DNA of 64,000 nt from the NCBI GenBank assembly GCA_026705025.1, contig JAPPBN010000013.1, forward strand, positions 1-64,000, written 5' to 3'. Below the pieces are notes generated by a model that worked only from the letters and a program-made list of their open reading frames with translations, ran no database searches and was not told the DNA's origin. Position 1 is the first letter of the stretch, and the number at the start of each line of letters is the position of its first letter. The DNA comes from Bin125 sp026705025. Its GTDB lineage: Bacteria; Chloroflexota; Dehalococcoidia; Bin125. This document shows, piece after piece, positions 55,930 through 64,000 of this stretch. Position numbers and translations under genes: made by a program.

Positions 55930-56805
55930 CTAGCCTCCGTCGCCCTCGGCGGAGTCGGTGTCGAGAATCGACAGATCCGGCGGCGGGATTGTGAGCTGGA
56001 TGAGGACCTGCTCGAGCTGTTCGAGCGGAGCGATCGGCTCAAGGACGACATGGCGGAACGCGTCTTGCACCGTGCCTTCGGCAGCGGAGACGCGTCCGAC
56101 CGGCAAGCCCTGTGGCAGCTCGCCATCCAGGCCGGAGGTGACGAAGAGGTGGCCCAGTTCGACCTCGGAAGTCCAGGGGATCTGCGCCTCAAGATTGCCC
56201 AGCGTGTCGCCGGTCGCGACGACTTCGCTGCGCGACGGTTGGTGCAGGACCCGAACGGCGCTGTCCGGATCCGTGATCAGTCGCACAAACGAGGTGTGCG
56301 GACGCACATCGTAGATTTGCCCGATCAACGTACCGCCAGCGGCCAACACCGGCAGGCCCACACGAAGGCCGTCGTTGGAACCTTTGTCAATGCCGATGAT
56401 GGTGCGCAGACCGGTCAGATCCCGGGTGGTGACGTTGGCTGTGATGGTGACGGCGTCGGTCTCGGCCTGGACTTCGAGCAGAGCCTGCCGGGCGCGTACC
56501 TGGATCTGGAGCTCGCGCAGACGCGCATTGTCGGCCTCGAGCTGTTCGATCCGAGAGCGCAGGGCGCGGTTTTCCGAGTTCAAGCGGCCGAAGTCGTCGA
56601 GATCGCCGAGCAGGTTGGAAATTGGTTCTCCGGCCTGACGAAAGGCTCGCTGGACCGGGTTGAGCGCTGTTGCGGCGCGGTCTTCGATGGTGGCGGCCCA
56701 GCCGATCAGACCGAGCAGTGTCAGTCCGCCGACGACCAGCGCGATCAATAGCACCCAACGGGTGCGAGCTCCCAGAAGTCGAATCAGTGCGCCGAGGAAT
56801 GGCAC
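55930..56805 (-). CDS. mreC: Cell-shape protein MreC
   Basis: A 291-residue bitopic protein: membrane segment (about 16-36), coiled coil (about 63-95; LNSENRALRSRIEQLEADNARL broken by register), then the beta-domain with TRDLTGLRTIIGIDKGSNDGL (key residues G-DKG-DG), GGTLIGQIYDVRPHTSFVRL and TSGLDGELPQGLPVGRVSA near 225. It is the periplasmic scaffold linking MreB/MreD to PBP2-RodA. It lies 27 bases after mreB. Confidence 0.95.
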   Translation of the reverse strand: MPFLGALIRLLGARTRWVLLIALVVGGLTLLGLIGWAATIEDRAATALNPVQRAFRQAGEPISNLLGDLDDFGRLNSENRALRSRIEQLEADNARLRELQIQVRARQALLEVQAETDAVTITANVTTRDLTGLRTIIGIDKGSNDGLRVGLPVLAAGGTLIGQIYDVRPHTSFVRLITDPDSAVRVLHQPSRSEVVATGDTLGNLEAQIPWTSEVELGHLFVTSGLDGELPQGLPVGRVSAAEGTVQDAFRHVVLEPIAPLEQLEQVLIQLTIPPPDLSILDTDSAEGDGG

Positions 56806-56832
56806 GCTATCCGCCTATCGCCTGCACCCGCC

Positions 56833-57891
56833 TTAGCGCCGCCCGGCGAGCACTTGTCCGTCGGCCGCGGCGAGCGCTCGGGTCTCGTTCAGGGCTTCGG
56901 CGCAGCCGCGCACGACGCAGGTCAAGGGGGAGTCCGCCTTGTAGACCGGGAACTTCGTTTCCTGCGACATCCGGCGATCCAGGCCCGGCAGATATGCGCC
57001 GCCGCCGGCGAGCGCGATGCCCTGTTGCATGATGTCGGGAATCAGCTCCGCCGGCGTGATCTCCATGGTGCGCAGCACGGCGTCCATGATTGACGACACG
57101 GCGGTCGAGATGGCGTCGCGCAGCTCGACCGTGGTCACAGTCACGACCTTCGGCATCGAGGTGGAGAGGTCGCGCCCGCTCAGGGTGACGTCCCGCTCCT
57201 CCTCGAGTGGAAACGCCGAGGCTCCGGCGATCTTGATTTTTTCGGCCGACGCCTCGCCAATCTGGATGTTGTGGACCTGGCGGGCATAGGTGATGATCGC
57301 CTGGTCGATCTCGTCCCCGGCGACCCGCGTCGATGTGCTCACGACCATGCCGCCCATCGAGCAGACGGCGACCTCGGTCGTGCCGCCGCCGATGTCAACG
57401 ACGATGCTGCCGGTCGATTCGAAGATCGGCAATCCGGCGCCGATCGCCGCGGCCATCGGCTCCTCGATCAGATGGACCTCCCGAGAGCCAGCCGAGCGGG
57501 TCGCTTCGAAAATGGCGCGTTTTTCAACCTCGGTGGCGCCGCCCGGGATGCCGACCATCACTCGCGGGCGGCCAATGCCGATCCCGCTTCGTTGCAGCGC
57601 TTCGTGAATGAAATGATTGAGCATCCGCGCGGTCACGTCGAAGTCGGAAATGACGCCGTCGCGCAGCGGTCTGGTCGCGACGATGTGGGCCGGCGTCCGG
57701 CCGACCATCGTCTTGGCCTGTTTGCCGATCGCGAGGACGGAGTTGTCGATCCGGTTTATCGCGACGACGGACGGCTCGTTGACCACAATCCCGCGCCCGC
57801 GGACGGAAACGAGCGTGTTTGCGGTTCCCAGGTCAATGCCGACATCCGGCGAGAAGCGCCGGGCCAACCAGCCAAAGGGAGACCAGACCAT
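56833..57891 (-). CDS. mreB: Rod shape-determining protein MreB
   Basis: A bacterial actin that guides lateral wall synthesis. The 352-residue product has the phosphate-1 loop DVGIDLGTANTLV near 15-27, DFDVTARMLNHFI, GGATEVEKRAIFEA, VVDIGGGTTEVAVCSMGG (phosphate 2) and IALAGGGAYLPGLDRRM (adenosine motif). It is first in its operon. The 135-base gap upstream to ligA should hold the operon promoter; I saw no clear -35/-10 pair. Confidence 0.97.
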   Translation of the reverse strand: MVWSPFGWLARRFSPDVGIDLGTANTLVSVRGRGIVVNEPSVVAINRIDNSVLAIGKQAKTMVGRTPAHIVATRPLRDGVISDFDVTARMLNHFIHEALQRSGIGIGRPRVMVGIPGGATEVEKRAIFEATRSAGSREVHLIEEPMAAAIGAGLPIFESTGSIVVDIGGGTTEVAVCSMGGMVVSTSTRVAGDEIDQAIITYARQVHNIQIGEASAEKIKIAGASAFPLEEERDVTLSGRDLSTSMPKVVTVTTVELRDAISTAVSSIMDAVLRTMEITPAELIPDIMQQGIALAGGGAYLPGLDRRMSQETKFPVYKADSPLTCVVRGCAEALNETRALAAADGQVLAGRR

Positions 57892-58026
57892 CGGGACTCC
57901 TCAGATTCCGGCCTCGTGAACGCCGATTGAACGAGGGCGCACCACAACGATAGGCAGAGGCCGACACGCCAATTCGGCTGAGACCAGCGTACCCGTTAAC
58001 CCGTCGATATCTGTACCAGTTGAACG

Positions 58027-60198
58027 TCAATTGACGTCCGCTGGTTCCTCTTCCGTCAACCAGTTCAGCAGAGCCGACGGTTCCTCGAGAGCAGCGATCA
58101 ACCGGTCCTCGTCCCAGATCGGCAGTCCGAGCGATTCTGCCTTCGTTCGCTTGGAACCGGCCGCTTCACCGGCGAACAGGGCCGTGGTGTTCTTGCTGAC
58201 CGAGGATCCGACCGCCGCGCCCAGCGCCTTGAGTTGCGCCTCGGCCTGGGGACGCGTCATCGCGCCGAATCTACCGGTGAGAACGAAGCGCAGGCCGTCG
58301 AGCGGCGCTTCGGCCGGCTCATCATCTGAGCGTTGGACCTCGTCCTCAACGCCTGCTGCCTGGAGGCGGTGGACCAGGGACCAGTTGTCGCCGTCCAGCG
58401 CCCAGTCAACGATGCTCTCGGCGATGATCGGTCCGACCCCCTCAACGGCGGCCAGCGATTCTGCAGGCGCCAGGAGGATGTTGTCGAGGGAGCGGAACTC
58501 GTCGGCGAGCAGATTGGCGTTCTCGCCGCCGACGTGGCGAATGCCGAGTCCGACGAGGAGATAGGACAAGCCCCGTGATTTCGATCTCTCGATCGCCGCG
58601 GCGAGGTTGCGCAGACGGTCACCGACTTCGTAGGTTTCCTCATTCTTGCGCTTCTTGACCTGTCCGAGACCGGGCACTCGGGCCAGTTCTTCCAGGCGAT
58701 CGGGGATCGTATAGATCTCGGCGGCGTCGCGGATGAGGCCTTCAGCGAGTAGCAGCCCGATCATTTTTTCGCCCAGGCCTCGGATGTCCATGGCCCCACG
58801 GCTGGCGAAGTGTTCGAGGCTACGTTGCTGAATGGCCGAACAGGATCGATCCGAGCAGTAGTGCATGGCATCATCGTCACTGCGCACGATCCCTGCGCCG
58901 CAGGCTGGGCAGTCGTCCGGCATGGTCCAGGGAACCGAGTCATCCGCTCTCCGCTCCAGCACAGGCCGCACGACCTGGGGGATGACTTCGCCGGCGCGGC
59001 GGATGACGACGGTGTCGCCCTCGCGGATGTCTTTGCGGCGGATGTCGTCGAGGTTGTGCAGGGTGGCGTTGGTCACCTGAACGCCGCCGACGCGGACCGG
59101 TCGTAGGCGGGCGTAGGGATTGATGCTGCCGGTGCGGCCGACGTTGACGAGGATCTGTTCGACAACGGTCGAGGCCTCCTGCGGGGGAAACTTCCAGGCG
59201 ATTGCCCAGCGCGGCTCTCTGCCGACAATCCCGAGGTCGGCCTGCAGGCCGAGGTCGTCGACCTTGACCACGACCCCGTCCATCTCGAAGGCTTGCGAGT
59301 CTCGGCGCTGGGTCCAGCGTTCGCAGGCGGCGAGCGCGTCTTCAATGCCGCTGTGGTGCGCCGCGTCGGGCGTGGTCGGGAAGCCGAACTCCGACAGCCA
59401 GCCGAGCGTCTCCCAATGGGTATCGGGTGTGACGGCGTCGTCGCACCAGCCGAGCTGGTAGACGCCAATGCTCAGCGGGCGGGTGGCGGTGACTGAAGCG
59501 TCCTTCTGGCGAACCGATCCGGCGGCGGCGTTTCGCGGGTTGGCGTAAAGCGTGAGCGCGGCGCGCCCCTCGTCACGGCGGCGCTCGTTCTCGACCGCGA
59601 TTTCGTCGTTCATCGCTTCGAAGCCGGATTTCGGCATGTAGATCTCGCCGCGGACCTCGAACCGCGGCGGCGGGTTGCCCGACAGCTCGTTCGGAACCGC
59701 GTCGATGGCGCGCAGGTTGGCGGTGACGTCCTCACCGGCCCGGCCGTCGCCACGAGTCGCCGCCTGGACGAGGCGCCCGCGTTCGTAGACCAGCGCAATG
59801 GCCAACCCGTCGATCTTGGGTTCCGACACATAGGTCCACTCTTCGCGATCAAGCAGATCGGCGGCGCGCTGCCGCCAGGCGAGCAGTTCTTCGGCGTTGA
59901 AGGCGTTGCCCAGGGAGAGCATCCGCAGCCGGTGTTCGACGACAGCGAAGGTGCGTCCCGGCGGCGCGCCAACGGTCTGGGTGGGGCTGTCGGCCGAGGC
60001 CAGTTCGGGATAGCGGGCTTCGAGGCTCTTGAGTTCGGCGAAGAGGGCGTCGTAGTCGGCGTCGGAGATTTCCGGCTCATTGAGGGCGTGATAGAGATGG
60101 TTGTGGCGCAGGATCTCCGCGCGTAGCAGTTCGACTCGATCGCGCGCGACGATGGTTTCGTTGTCGCTGACTGACGTTTGCGTTGACATCGAGTTCAC
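58027..60198 (-). CDS. ligA: NAD-dependent DNA ligase
   Basis: LigA seals nicks in replication and repair using NAD. The 723-residue product has domain Ia (HNHLYHALNEPEISDADYD near 32-50), the adenylation domain with the active Lys128 in EPKIDGLAIAL, the OB fold, the Cys4 zinc finger (CPACGAGI...CSDRSC, near 430-450), helix-hairpin-helices (VPGLGQVKKRK; VGLGIRHVGGENA) and a C-terminal BRCT domain (LRFVLTGRFGAMTRPQAEAQ near 640). The longer ATG at 60198 and the ATG at 60189 are both possible starts. Confidence 0.98.
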   Translation of the reverse strand: MNSMSTQTSVSDNETIVARDRVELLRAEILRHNHLYHALNEPEISDADYDALFAELKSLEARYPELASADSPTQTVGAPPGRTFAVVEHRLRMLSLGNAFNAEELLAWRQRAADLLDREEWTYVSEPKIDGLAIALVYERGRLVQAATRGDGRAGEDVTANLRAIDAVPNELSGNPPPRFEVRGEIYMPKSGFEAMNDEIAVENERRRDEGRAALTLYANPRNAAAGSVRQKDASVTATRPLSIGVYQLGWCDDAVTPDTHWETLGWLSEFGFPTTPDAAHHSGIEDALAACERWTQRRDSQAFEMDGVVVKVDDLGLQADLGIVGREPRWAIAWKFPPQEASTVVEQILVNVGRTGSINPYARLRPVRVGGVQVTNATLHNLDDIRRKDIREGDTVVIRRAGEVIPQVVRPVLERRADDSVPWTMPDDCPACGAGIVRSDDDAMHYCSDRSCSAIQQRSLEHFASRGAMDIRGLGEKMIGLLLAEGLIRDAAEIYTIPDRLEELARVPGLGQVKKRKNEETYEVGDRLRNLAAAIERSKSRGLSYLLVGLGIRHVGGENANLLADEFRSLDNILLAPAESLAAVEGVGPIIAESIVDWALDGDNWSLVHRLQAAGVEDEVQRSDDEPAEAPLDGLRFVLTGRFGAMTRPQAEAQLKALGAAVGSSVSKNTTALFAGEAAGSKRTKAESLGLPIWDEDRLIAALEEPSALLNWLTEEEPADVN

Positions 60199-60242
60199 TA
60201 TAGGAACGAAATGCGGCGCAATCCTACTGATACGCTCGGCCT

Positions 60243-60893
60243 GTGAGCGATCCCCGTCTGGCCGATCTTGACGTAATCATTCTCGACTACGGAGCCGGTA
60301 ACCTGCGCTCCGTGGTGCGCGCGGTAGAGCGCGTCGGAGCCAGGCCCGATGTCGCGTCGGTGCCGGCCGCTCTGGACGAAGCGGACGTGGTCGTTCTGCC
60401 TGGCGTGGGCGCGGCCGCCGACACGATGCATAACCTGCGCCAGCGGCAGCTGGTCGAACCGATCCACGAGTACCTCGCCGCAGACCGCCCCTTTCTGGGC
60501 GTCTGCATGGGGTTGCAGGCCTTGATGACTGTCTCCGAGGAGGGTGGTGAACACCCCTGCCTCGACGTGCTGGAAGGACGCGTTGTCCGACTTCCAGAGG
60601 GGCGCAAGATTCCCCACATGGGTTGGAATCGCGTTGAGCAGCGTCGCCACACGCCGCTGTTCGACGGCATCCCCGACGGTGCGCACTTCTACTTTGTCCA
60701 CTCCTACTACTGCGACATGGCCGAGCCGGAGGACGTCGTGGCCGTTGCCGATTACGGCGCGGAGGTGACGGCGGTCGTCCAACGCGGGAAGCTGGCGGCA
60801 ACACAGTTTCACCCTGAGAAGAGCGGCGCCTACGGGCTGCGCATCTACCGCAACTTCCTGATCGAACACTCGGGCAACGGAGTATCACGATGA
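60243..60893 (+). CDS. hisH: Imidazole glycerol phosphate synthase subunit HisH
   Basis: Glutaminase subunit feeding ammonia to HisF in histidine synthesis. The 216-residue product starts at GTG 60243. It has VIILDYGAGNLRSVVRA near 11, the nucleophile Cys in FLGVCMGLQAL near 85, GWNRVEQRRHTPLF and the His/Glu pair in ATQFHPEKSGAYGL near 183. It overlaps hisA by 4 bases. Confidence 0.98.
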   Translation: MSDPRLADLDVIILDYGAGNLRSVVRAVERVGARPDVASVPAALDEADVVVLPGVGAAADTMHNLRQRQLVEPIHEYLAADRPFLGVCMGLQALMTVSEEGGEHPCLDVLEGRVVRLPEGRKIPHMGWNRVEQRRHTPLFDGIPDGAHFYFVHSYYCDMAEPEDVVAVADYGAEVTAVVQRGKLAATQFHPEKSGAYGLRIYRNFLIEHSGNGVSR

Positions 60894-61651
60894 GCGTCCC
60901 ATTGACGCCCAACATGATCGACGTGCTGCCCGCGATAGACATCCGTGGTGGGCGTTGCGTGCGCCTGGTCCAGGGCGACTATGACCGCGAAACCGTCTTC
61001 GACGACGATCCGATCGCGCCTGCGCGACGCTGGATCGACGAAGGCGCGGAGATGCTGCATGTGATCGATCTGGACGGCGCCCGCGAGGGTCGTGCCGCCA
61101 ATGCGGCGTTCGTCGAACGGATCGCAGCGCTGGGCAAGCCTGTCCAGGTGGGCGGCGGGATTCGCCGGTTGGAGACCGTCCGGCGCTATCTCGACGCGGG
61201 CGTCTCTCGGATCATCATCGGCACCGCGGCCGTCACCGACCGCGATTTCCTCTCAGACGCCGTCCAACTGTGCAGCGAGGCATTGACGGTGTCGGTGGAC
61301 GCGAAGGGCGGACGCGTGGCGCTCAACGGTTGGACCGAGGAGTCGGAGCTGCCGGCGGTGGCGCTGATCCCGCAGCTCGAAGACCTGGGCGTGCGCCGGT
61401 TCATCTACACCGACATCGCATCTGACGGCATGCTCGGCGGTCACGATGAGGTCGAGTTTGCACGAGTCGTCGGTGTGGCGCGATCGCCCGTGATCGCGGC
61501 CGGCGGGATCGCGCATCCGATGCAGATTCGCCGGCTCGCCGCCAACGGGGCAGCCGGGGTCATACTCGGACGCGCGTTGTATGACGGGCGGTTGCAGCTG
61601 TCGGACGCGTTCGATGCGGCGGCGGCCGGCATCCGTGAGCGGACCTGCTGA
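60890..61651 (+). CDS. hisA: ProFAR isomerase HisA
   Basis: Isomerises ProFAR to PRFAR. The 253-residue TIM barrel shows VLPAIDIRGGRCVRLVQGDY with the catalytic Asp, VQVGGGIRRLETVRRYLDAG, DAKGGRVALNGWTEES, FIYTDIASDGMLGGHD with the second Asp, and AAGGIAHP. An ATG at 60914 (MIDVLPAIDIRGG) is an alternative start. It lies between hisH and hisF. Confidence 0.97.
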   Translation: MSVPLTPNMIDVLPAIDIRGGRCVRLVQGDYDRETVFDDDPIAPARRWIDEGAEMLHVIDLDGAREGRAANAAFVERIAALGKPVQVGGGIRRLETVRRYLDAGVSRIIIGTAAVTDRDFLSDAVQLCSEALTVSVDAKGGRVALNGWTEESELPAVALIPQLEDLGVRRFIYTDIASDGMLGGHDEVEFARVVGVARSPVIAAGGIAHPMQIRRLAANGAAGVILGRALYDGRLQLSDAFDAAAAGIRERTC

Positions 61652-61669
61652 CAACATGTTGACCCAATC

Positions 61670-62455
61670 ATGCTGACGAAACGGATCATTGCCTGCTTCG
61701 ACGTTGACGCCGGCCGGGTGGTCAAGGGCATCTCGTTCGTCGAGCTCCGGGACGCCGGCGACCCGGTCGAACTCGCCACGCTCTACGACCACGAGGGCAT
61801 TGACGAGCTCGTGTTCCTCGACATCACGGCCTCTCACGAGAACCGCAACACGGTGGTCGACATGGTCCGGCGCACAGCCGACCGGGTATTCATTCCGTTC
61901 ACGGTCGGCGGCGGGTTGCGCTCGGATGACGACATGCGGCTGATGCTGGAGTCGGGCGCGGACAAGATCACGATCAACACGGCGGCGGTCGAACGTCCCG
62001 ACCTGATCTCGGAAGGCGCGCACCGGTTCGGATCCCAGTGCATCGTGGTCGCGATCGACGCGCGCACCGAATCCGACGGCTCGATGCAGGTCTACACACA
62101 CGGCGGCCGCCGGCCGACAGGCATCGATGCGATCGAATGGGCGACCGAGGTCGTCGAGCGCGGCGCCGGCGAGATCATGCTGACATCGATGAACACGGAC
62201 GGCCACCAGGATGGATACGACATCCCGCTGACCCGCGCGGTCTCGGACGCGGTCAGCGTGCCGGTGATCGCCTCGGGCGGAGCGGGCAACGCGCAGCACA
62301 TGATCGATGCGATCACCGATGGCAAGGCGGACGCCGTCCTGGCCGCCTCGATCTTCCACTTCGGCACCCACCCGATCCTCGATGTCAAACGCCAGATGCA
62401 GGCCGCCGGCATCCCCATGCGAATGGAGCACGCGGACTATGACGACGTCCTCTGA
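61670..62455 (+). CDS. hisF: Imidazole glycerol phosphate synthase subunit HisF
   Basis: Cyclase subunit making IGP and AICAR. The 261-residue barrel opens MLTKRIIACFDVDAGRVVKG (the usual D-hydrophobic-D start), then IPFTVGGGLRSDDDMRLML, GADKITINTAAVERP, CIVVAIDARTE, GAGEIMLTSMNTDG with the catalytic Asp, and IASGGAGNAQHM. It overlaps hisI by 17 bases. Confidence 0.98.
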   Translation: MLTKRIIACFDVDAGRVVKGISFVELRDAGDPVELATLYDHEGIDELVFLDITASHENRNTVVDMVRRTADRVFIPFTVGGGLRSDDDMRLMLESGADKITINTAAVERPDLISEGAHRFGSQCIVVAIDARTESDGSMQVYTHGGRRPTGIDAIEWATEVVERGAGEIMLTSMNTDGHQDGYDIPLTRAVSDAVSVPVIASGGAGNAQHMIDAITDGKADAVLAASIFHFGTHPILDVKRQMQAAGIPMRMEHADYDDVL

Positions 62456-62789
62456 CCCGACCGAGTTCGCCGTGCCCGAGCTCAAGTACGACGACAACGG
62501 CCTGATTCCCGCCATCGTCCAGGACGACGCGAGCCATGAGATCCTGATGCTGGGCTACATGAATGAGCAGTCAGTGCGGATGACGCTGGAGAAGCGGCTG
62601 GTGACGTTCTGGAGCCGCAGCCGGCAGGAGTACTGGACCAAGGGCGAGACCAGCGGAAACGTGCTTGAGCTGGTCGGAATCCGCAAGGACTGCGACGTGG
62701 ACGCGCTGCTGGTTCGAGCCGTCCCGCACGGGCCGACCTGTCACACCGGCAATCGGAGCTGCTTTTACCGCGACCTCGGGGATGACTGA
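62439..62789 (+). CDS. hisI: Phosphoribosyl-AMP cyclohydrolase HisI
   Basis: Opens the purine ring of phosphoribosyl-AMP in histidine synthesis. From ATG 62439 (inside hisF) it has 116 residues. It shows LIPAIVQDDASHEILMLGYMN, TFWSRSRQEYWTKGETSGN, RKDCDVDALLVRAVPHGPTCHTGNRSC (key Asp-Cys-Asp and Cys-His zinc ligands). It is not fused to HisE, which must be elsewhere. Confidence 0.97.
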   Translation: MTTSSDPTEFAVPELKYDDNGLIPAIVQDDASHEILMLGYMNEQSVRMTLEKRLVTFWSRSRQEYWTKGETSGNVLELVGIRKDCDVDALLVRAVPHGPTCHTGNRSCFYRDLGDD

Positions 62790-62818
62790 GCCGTAGCATC
62801 GCAGGTCCTGGTGTGGAA

Positions 62819-62862
62819 TAGACAACAGATATGTTGACATTAACGATTGTGTTGTCTACGGT
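62819..62862 (+). promoter_or_regulatory. hicAB promoter with 9-bp inverted-repeat operator
   Basis: TAGACAACA (62819-62827) and TGTTGTCTA (62850-62858) form a perfect 9-bp inverted repeat with 22 bases between. A consensus -35 TTGACA (62834-62839) lies within, and TACGGT (62857-62862) is a fair -10 at 17 bases spacing. HicB, through its HTH domain, likely binds here and represses the operon. Confidence 0.65.
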
Positions 62863-63057
62863 GTGCCTGTGAACGCCTCGGAGCTACGCCGCTGGCTCAA
62901 GAAGCGGGGCTGCACCTTCCACAACCACAAGGGCGGCAGCGGCCATCTCACCGTTCGGAGAGGCGATCTGACCAGTCAGTTGCCGATGCACGGCGGGCGC
63001 AAGGAACTCGGCCCTGGCCTGGTCGCCAAGATCAAGAAGGATCTGGAGCTGAAGTGA
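62863..63057 (+). CDS. hicA: HicA-type toxin (mRNA interferase)
   Basis: A 64-residue dsRBD-like toxin. It shows the HicA pattern ASELRRWLKKRGCTFHNHKGG, the catalytic His28 in GGSGHLTV and PMHGGRKELGPGLVAKIKKD near 41-60, all of which fit. HicA cleaves mRNA in the cytoplasm until bound by HicB. It starts at GTG 62863 or GTG 62869; the latter would match a transcript starting near there, so translation may be leaderless. It overlaps hicB by one base (TGATG). Confidence 0.88.
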   Translation: MPVNASELRRWLKKRGCTFHNHKGGSGHLTVRRGDLTSQLPMHGGRKELGPGLVAKIKKDLELK

Positions 63058-63524
63058 TGCTCTCCTATCCGATCACCCTCGAGGAAGACGGCGGCACGTT
63101 GCTCGTGACATCGCCCGACTTCCCTGAACTGACCACTTACGGCGAAGACCGCGACGAGGCGATCGCGCGGGCTGTCGATGCGCTCGAGGAGGCGATCGCG
63201 GCTCGGATGCACAGCCGACTCAATGTTCCTTCGCCTTCCGAGGGCGAGCTCAAGGCGACGCTGCCGACCCTGACCGCGGTCAAGCTGATGCTCTACCAGG
63301 GGATGCGCGACCGCCAGATCGGCAAAGCGGAGCTGGCTCGTCGCCTGGGCTGGCACTTGCCTCAGGTGGATCGTGTGCTGAACGTACAGCACTCGTCCAG
63401 ACTTGAACAGATGGACGCGGCGCTGGGTGCGATCGGGTTGCGGCTCGATGTGAGCGCCCGAGAGATGCCCTCGGCAGCGCCAAACGCGGTTGCGGAGGAC
63501 CCGCCAGAATTCACCGCCCCGTAG
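63057..63524 (+). CDS. hicB: HicB-type antitoxin with C-terminal HTH
   Basis: 155 residues from ATG 63057. Residues 1-55 are the HicB partial RNase H-like fold (YPITLEEDGGTLLVTSPDFPE, TYGEDRDEAIARAVDALEEA). Residues 75-135 form a Xre/ribbon-type HTH region (GKAELARRLGWHLPQVDRVLN). The tail (AVAEDPPEF) is disordered. HicB masks HicA and represses the operon, probably at the 62819 inverted repeat. It converges with rpmE. Confidence 0.9.
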   Translation: MLSYPITLEEDGGTLLVTSPDFPELTTYGEDRDEAIARAVDALEEAIAARMHSRLNVPSPSEGELKATLPTLTAVKLMLYQGMRDRQIGKAELARRLGWHLPQVDRVLNVQHSSRLEQMDAALGAIGLRLDVSAREMPSAAPNAVAEDPPEFTAP

Positions 63525-63534
63525 TCGGGAGCGG

Positions 63535-63556
63535 GAGGGCGAGCCGGCTAGCCCTC
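63535..63556. terminator. Possible bidirectional hairpin between hicB and rpmE
   Basis: GAGGGC (63535-63540) pairs with GCCCTC (63551-63556) around a 10-base loop that contains the rpmE stop codon. It is placed to end both convergent transcripts, but the stem is short and lacks T-runs. Confidence 0.35.
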
Positions 63557-63760
63557 GTCCTCGGCGATGCCGTAGCGGCGGCGGAAGCGTTCGACCCGGC
63601 CGGCGGTGTCGACGATTCGCTGTTCACCGGTGAAGAAGGGGTGACAGGTCGAGCAGATCTCGATGCGGATGTCGGACTTGGTCGCTCGCGTCTCCCAGCT
63701 GTGGCCGCAGCCGCAGGTGATCGTCGCGTCGACGTACTCGGGGTGAATCTCGGTCTTCAC
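63548..63760 (-). CDS. rpmE: 50S ribosomal protein L31
   Basis: The 70-residue product opens MKTEIHPEYVDATITCGCGH and has CSTCHPFFTGEQRIVDTAGR, the L31 signature. Its cysteines (CGCGH; CSTC) make it a zinc-binding, C+ form. Its start overlaps the rpmA stop by 4 bases. Confidence 0.98.
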   Translation of the reverse strand: MKTEIHPEYVDATITCGCGHSWETRATKSDIRIEICSTCHPFFTGEQRIVDTAGRVERFRRRYGIAEDEG

Positions 63761-64000
63761 GCGCCCACCTCTTCAAGCTGCGCCGGAATGACGGAGACCT
63801 TCTTGCGCCGGTTGTGCGCGTACGGCGCGAACTTGACGGTGCCGTCGGTCAGAGCGAAGAGTGTGTGGTCGCGACCGACGCCGACGTTGTCGCCGGCGTG
63901 AATGCGGGTGCCGCGCTGACGAACGATGATTCCGCCAGTGCGCACGATCTCGCCGTCGAACAGCTTGACGCCCAGCCGCTTGGAGTTGCTGTCGCGTCCA
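63757..64000 (-). CDS. rpmA: 50S ribosomal protein L27, cut by the window edge
   Basis: The frame runs off the right edge: GRDSNSKRLGVKLFDGE at the edge, then IVRTGGIIVRQRGTRIHAG and GVGRDHTLFALTDGTVKF. These are the L27 body. The N-terminal 12 or so residues are beyond 64000. An internal ATG-like start at 63945 would truncate the conserved part and is rejected. rplU probably lies next, off the window. Confidence 0.97.
   Translation of the reverse strand, partial: GRDSNSKRLGVKLFDGEIVRTGGIIVRQRGTRIHAGDNVGVGRDHTLFALTDGTVKFAPYAHNRRKKVSVIPAQLEEVGA

Noticed and set aside
58024..58037. Perfect 14-bp palindrome ACGTCAATTGACGT
   Set aside because: It overlaps the ligA stop codon and stands alone; no gene start lies where an operator would act, so chance is most likely.

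Overview
The window is 64 kb of GC-rich bacterial chromosome. It carries almost entirely housekeeping and central-metabolism genes, plus a few accessory islands. The 5' end of a 16S rRNA gene runs off the left edge. Its opening bases, the two-subunit methylmalonyl-CoA mutase, the hybrid kinase-regulator protein and the overall gene style suggest a Chloroflexota lineage, perhaps SAR202- or Dehalococcoidia-related. That assignment is inference; the 16S fragment is too short to prove it. A complete mreBCD-mrdA-rodA set implies a peptidoglycan-walled, probably elongated cell.

Layout. 1-10.9 kb, minus strand: tilS, an FtsB-like gene, a histidine phosphatase, a DUF2344 protein, and a methylmalonyl-CoA module (mutase large subunit, DinB protein, double-domain epimerase, B12-binding subunit, MeaB). 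An MBL hydrolase, a YciI-like protein, a tRNA-Val, a membrane-anchored TlpA protein and YqgE follow. 11.07-11.6 kb: tRNA cluster Met, Val, Leu, Arg. 11.7-12.75 kb: an HTH gene bracketed by a 61-bp perfect direct repeat. 12.8-17 kb: uvrC, eno, xerC. 17.2-22.6 kb: an unknown gene pair, gap, ffh, rpsP, khpA, rimM, tRNA-Ala. 22.7-35.7 kb: a STAS protein, a fused histidine kinase/response regulator, and divergent from it a 3,186-residue surface protein built of cadherin-like and Ig-like repeats and a propeller-like block. 35.7-41.8 kb: a cobalamin riboswitch and a B12 import/salvage operon (btuC, btuD-like, cobO, cobT, cobS, cobC-like, cobU). 41.8-47.1 kb: accessory stretch with short tandem repeats, an aspartyl-protease-like protein, an AT-richer PIN-like gene, a decayed 5S rRNA copy, an orphan sugar-binding-type protein, a PaREP1/HEPN-like protein and the real 5S rRNA. 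47.3-51.6 kb: rpsA and clpC. 52.1-57.9 kb: the cell-shape operon. 58-60.2 kb: ligA. 60.2-62.8 kb: hisHAFI. 62.8-64 kb: a hicAB toxin-antitoxin pair, rpmE and the start of rpmA cut by the right edge.

How parts fit. The B12 operon makes or salvages the adenosylcobalamin that the methylmalonyl-CoA mutase 30 kb away needs. The kinase/regulator fusion sits head to head with the giant surface protein and is a candidate regulator of it.

The most unusual signal is a roughly 55-residue module. It occurs twice at the C-terminus of the giant protein and again directly after the membrane anchor of the orphan binding protein at 44.8-46.3 kb. I do not recognise it as a named domain, and it may be an envelope-association domain. 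Other points of interest are the 5S pseudogene, the riboswitch with a visible terminator-type expression platform, dispersed G/C-rich intergenic hairpins, a tRNA-Arg with anticodon GCG, and a hicAB promoter flanked by a 9-bp inverted repeat.
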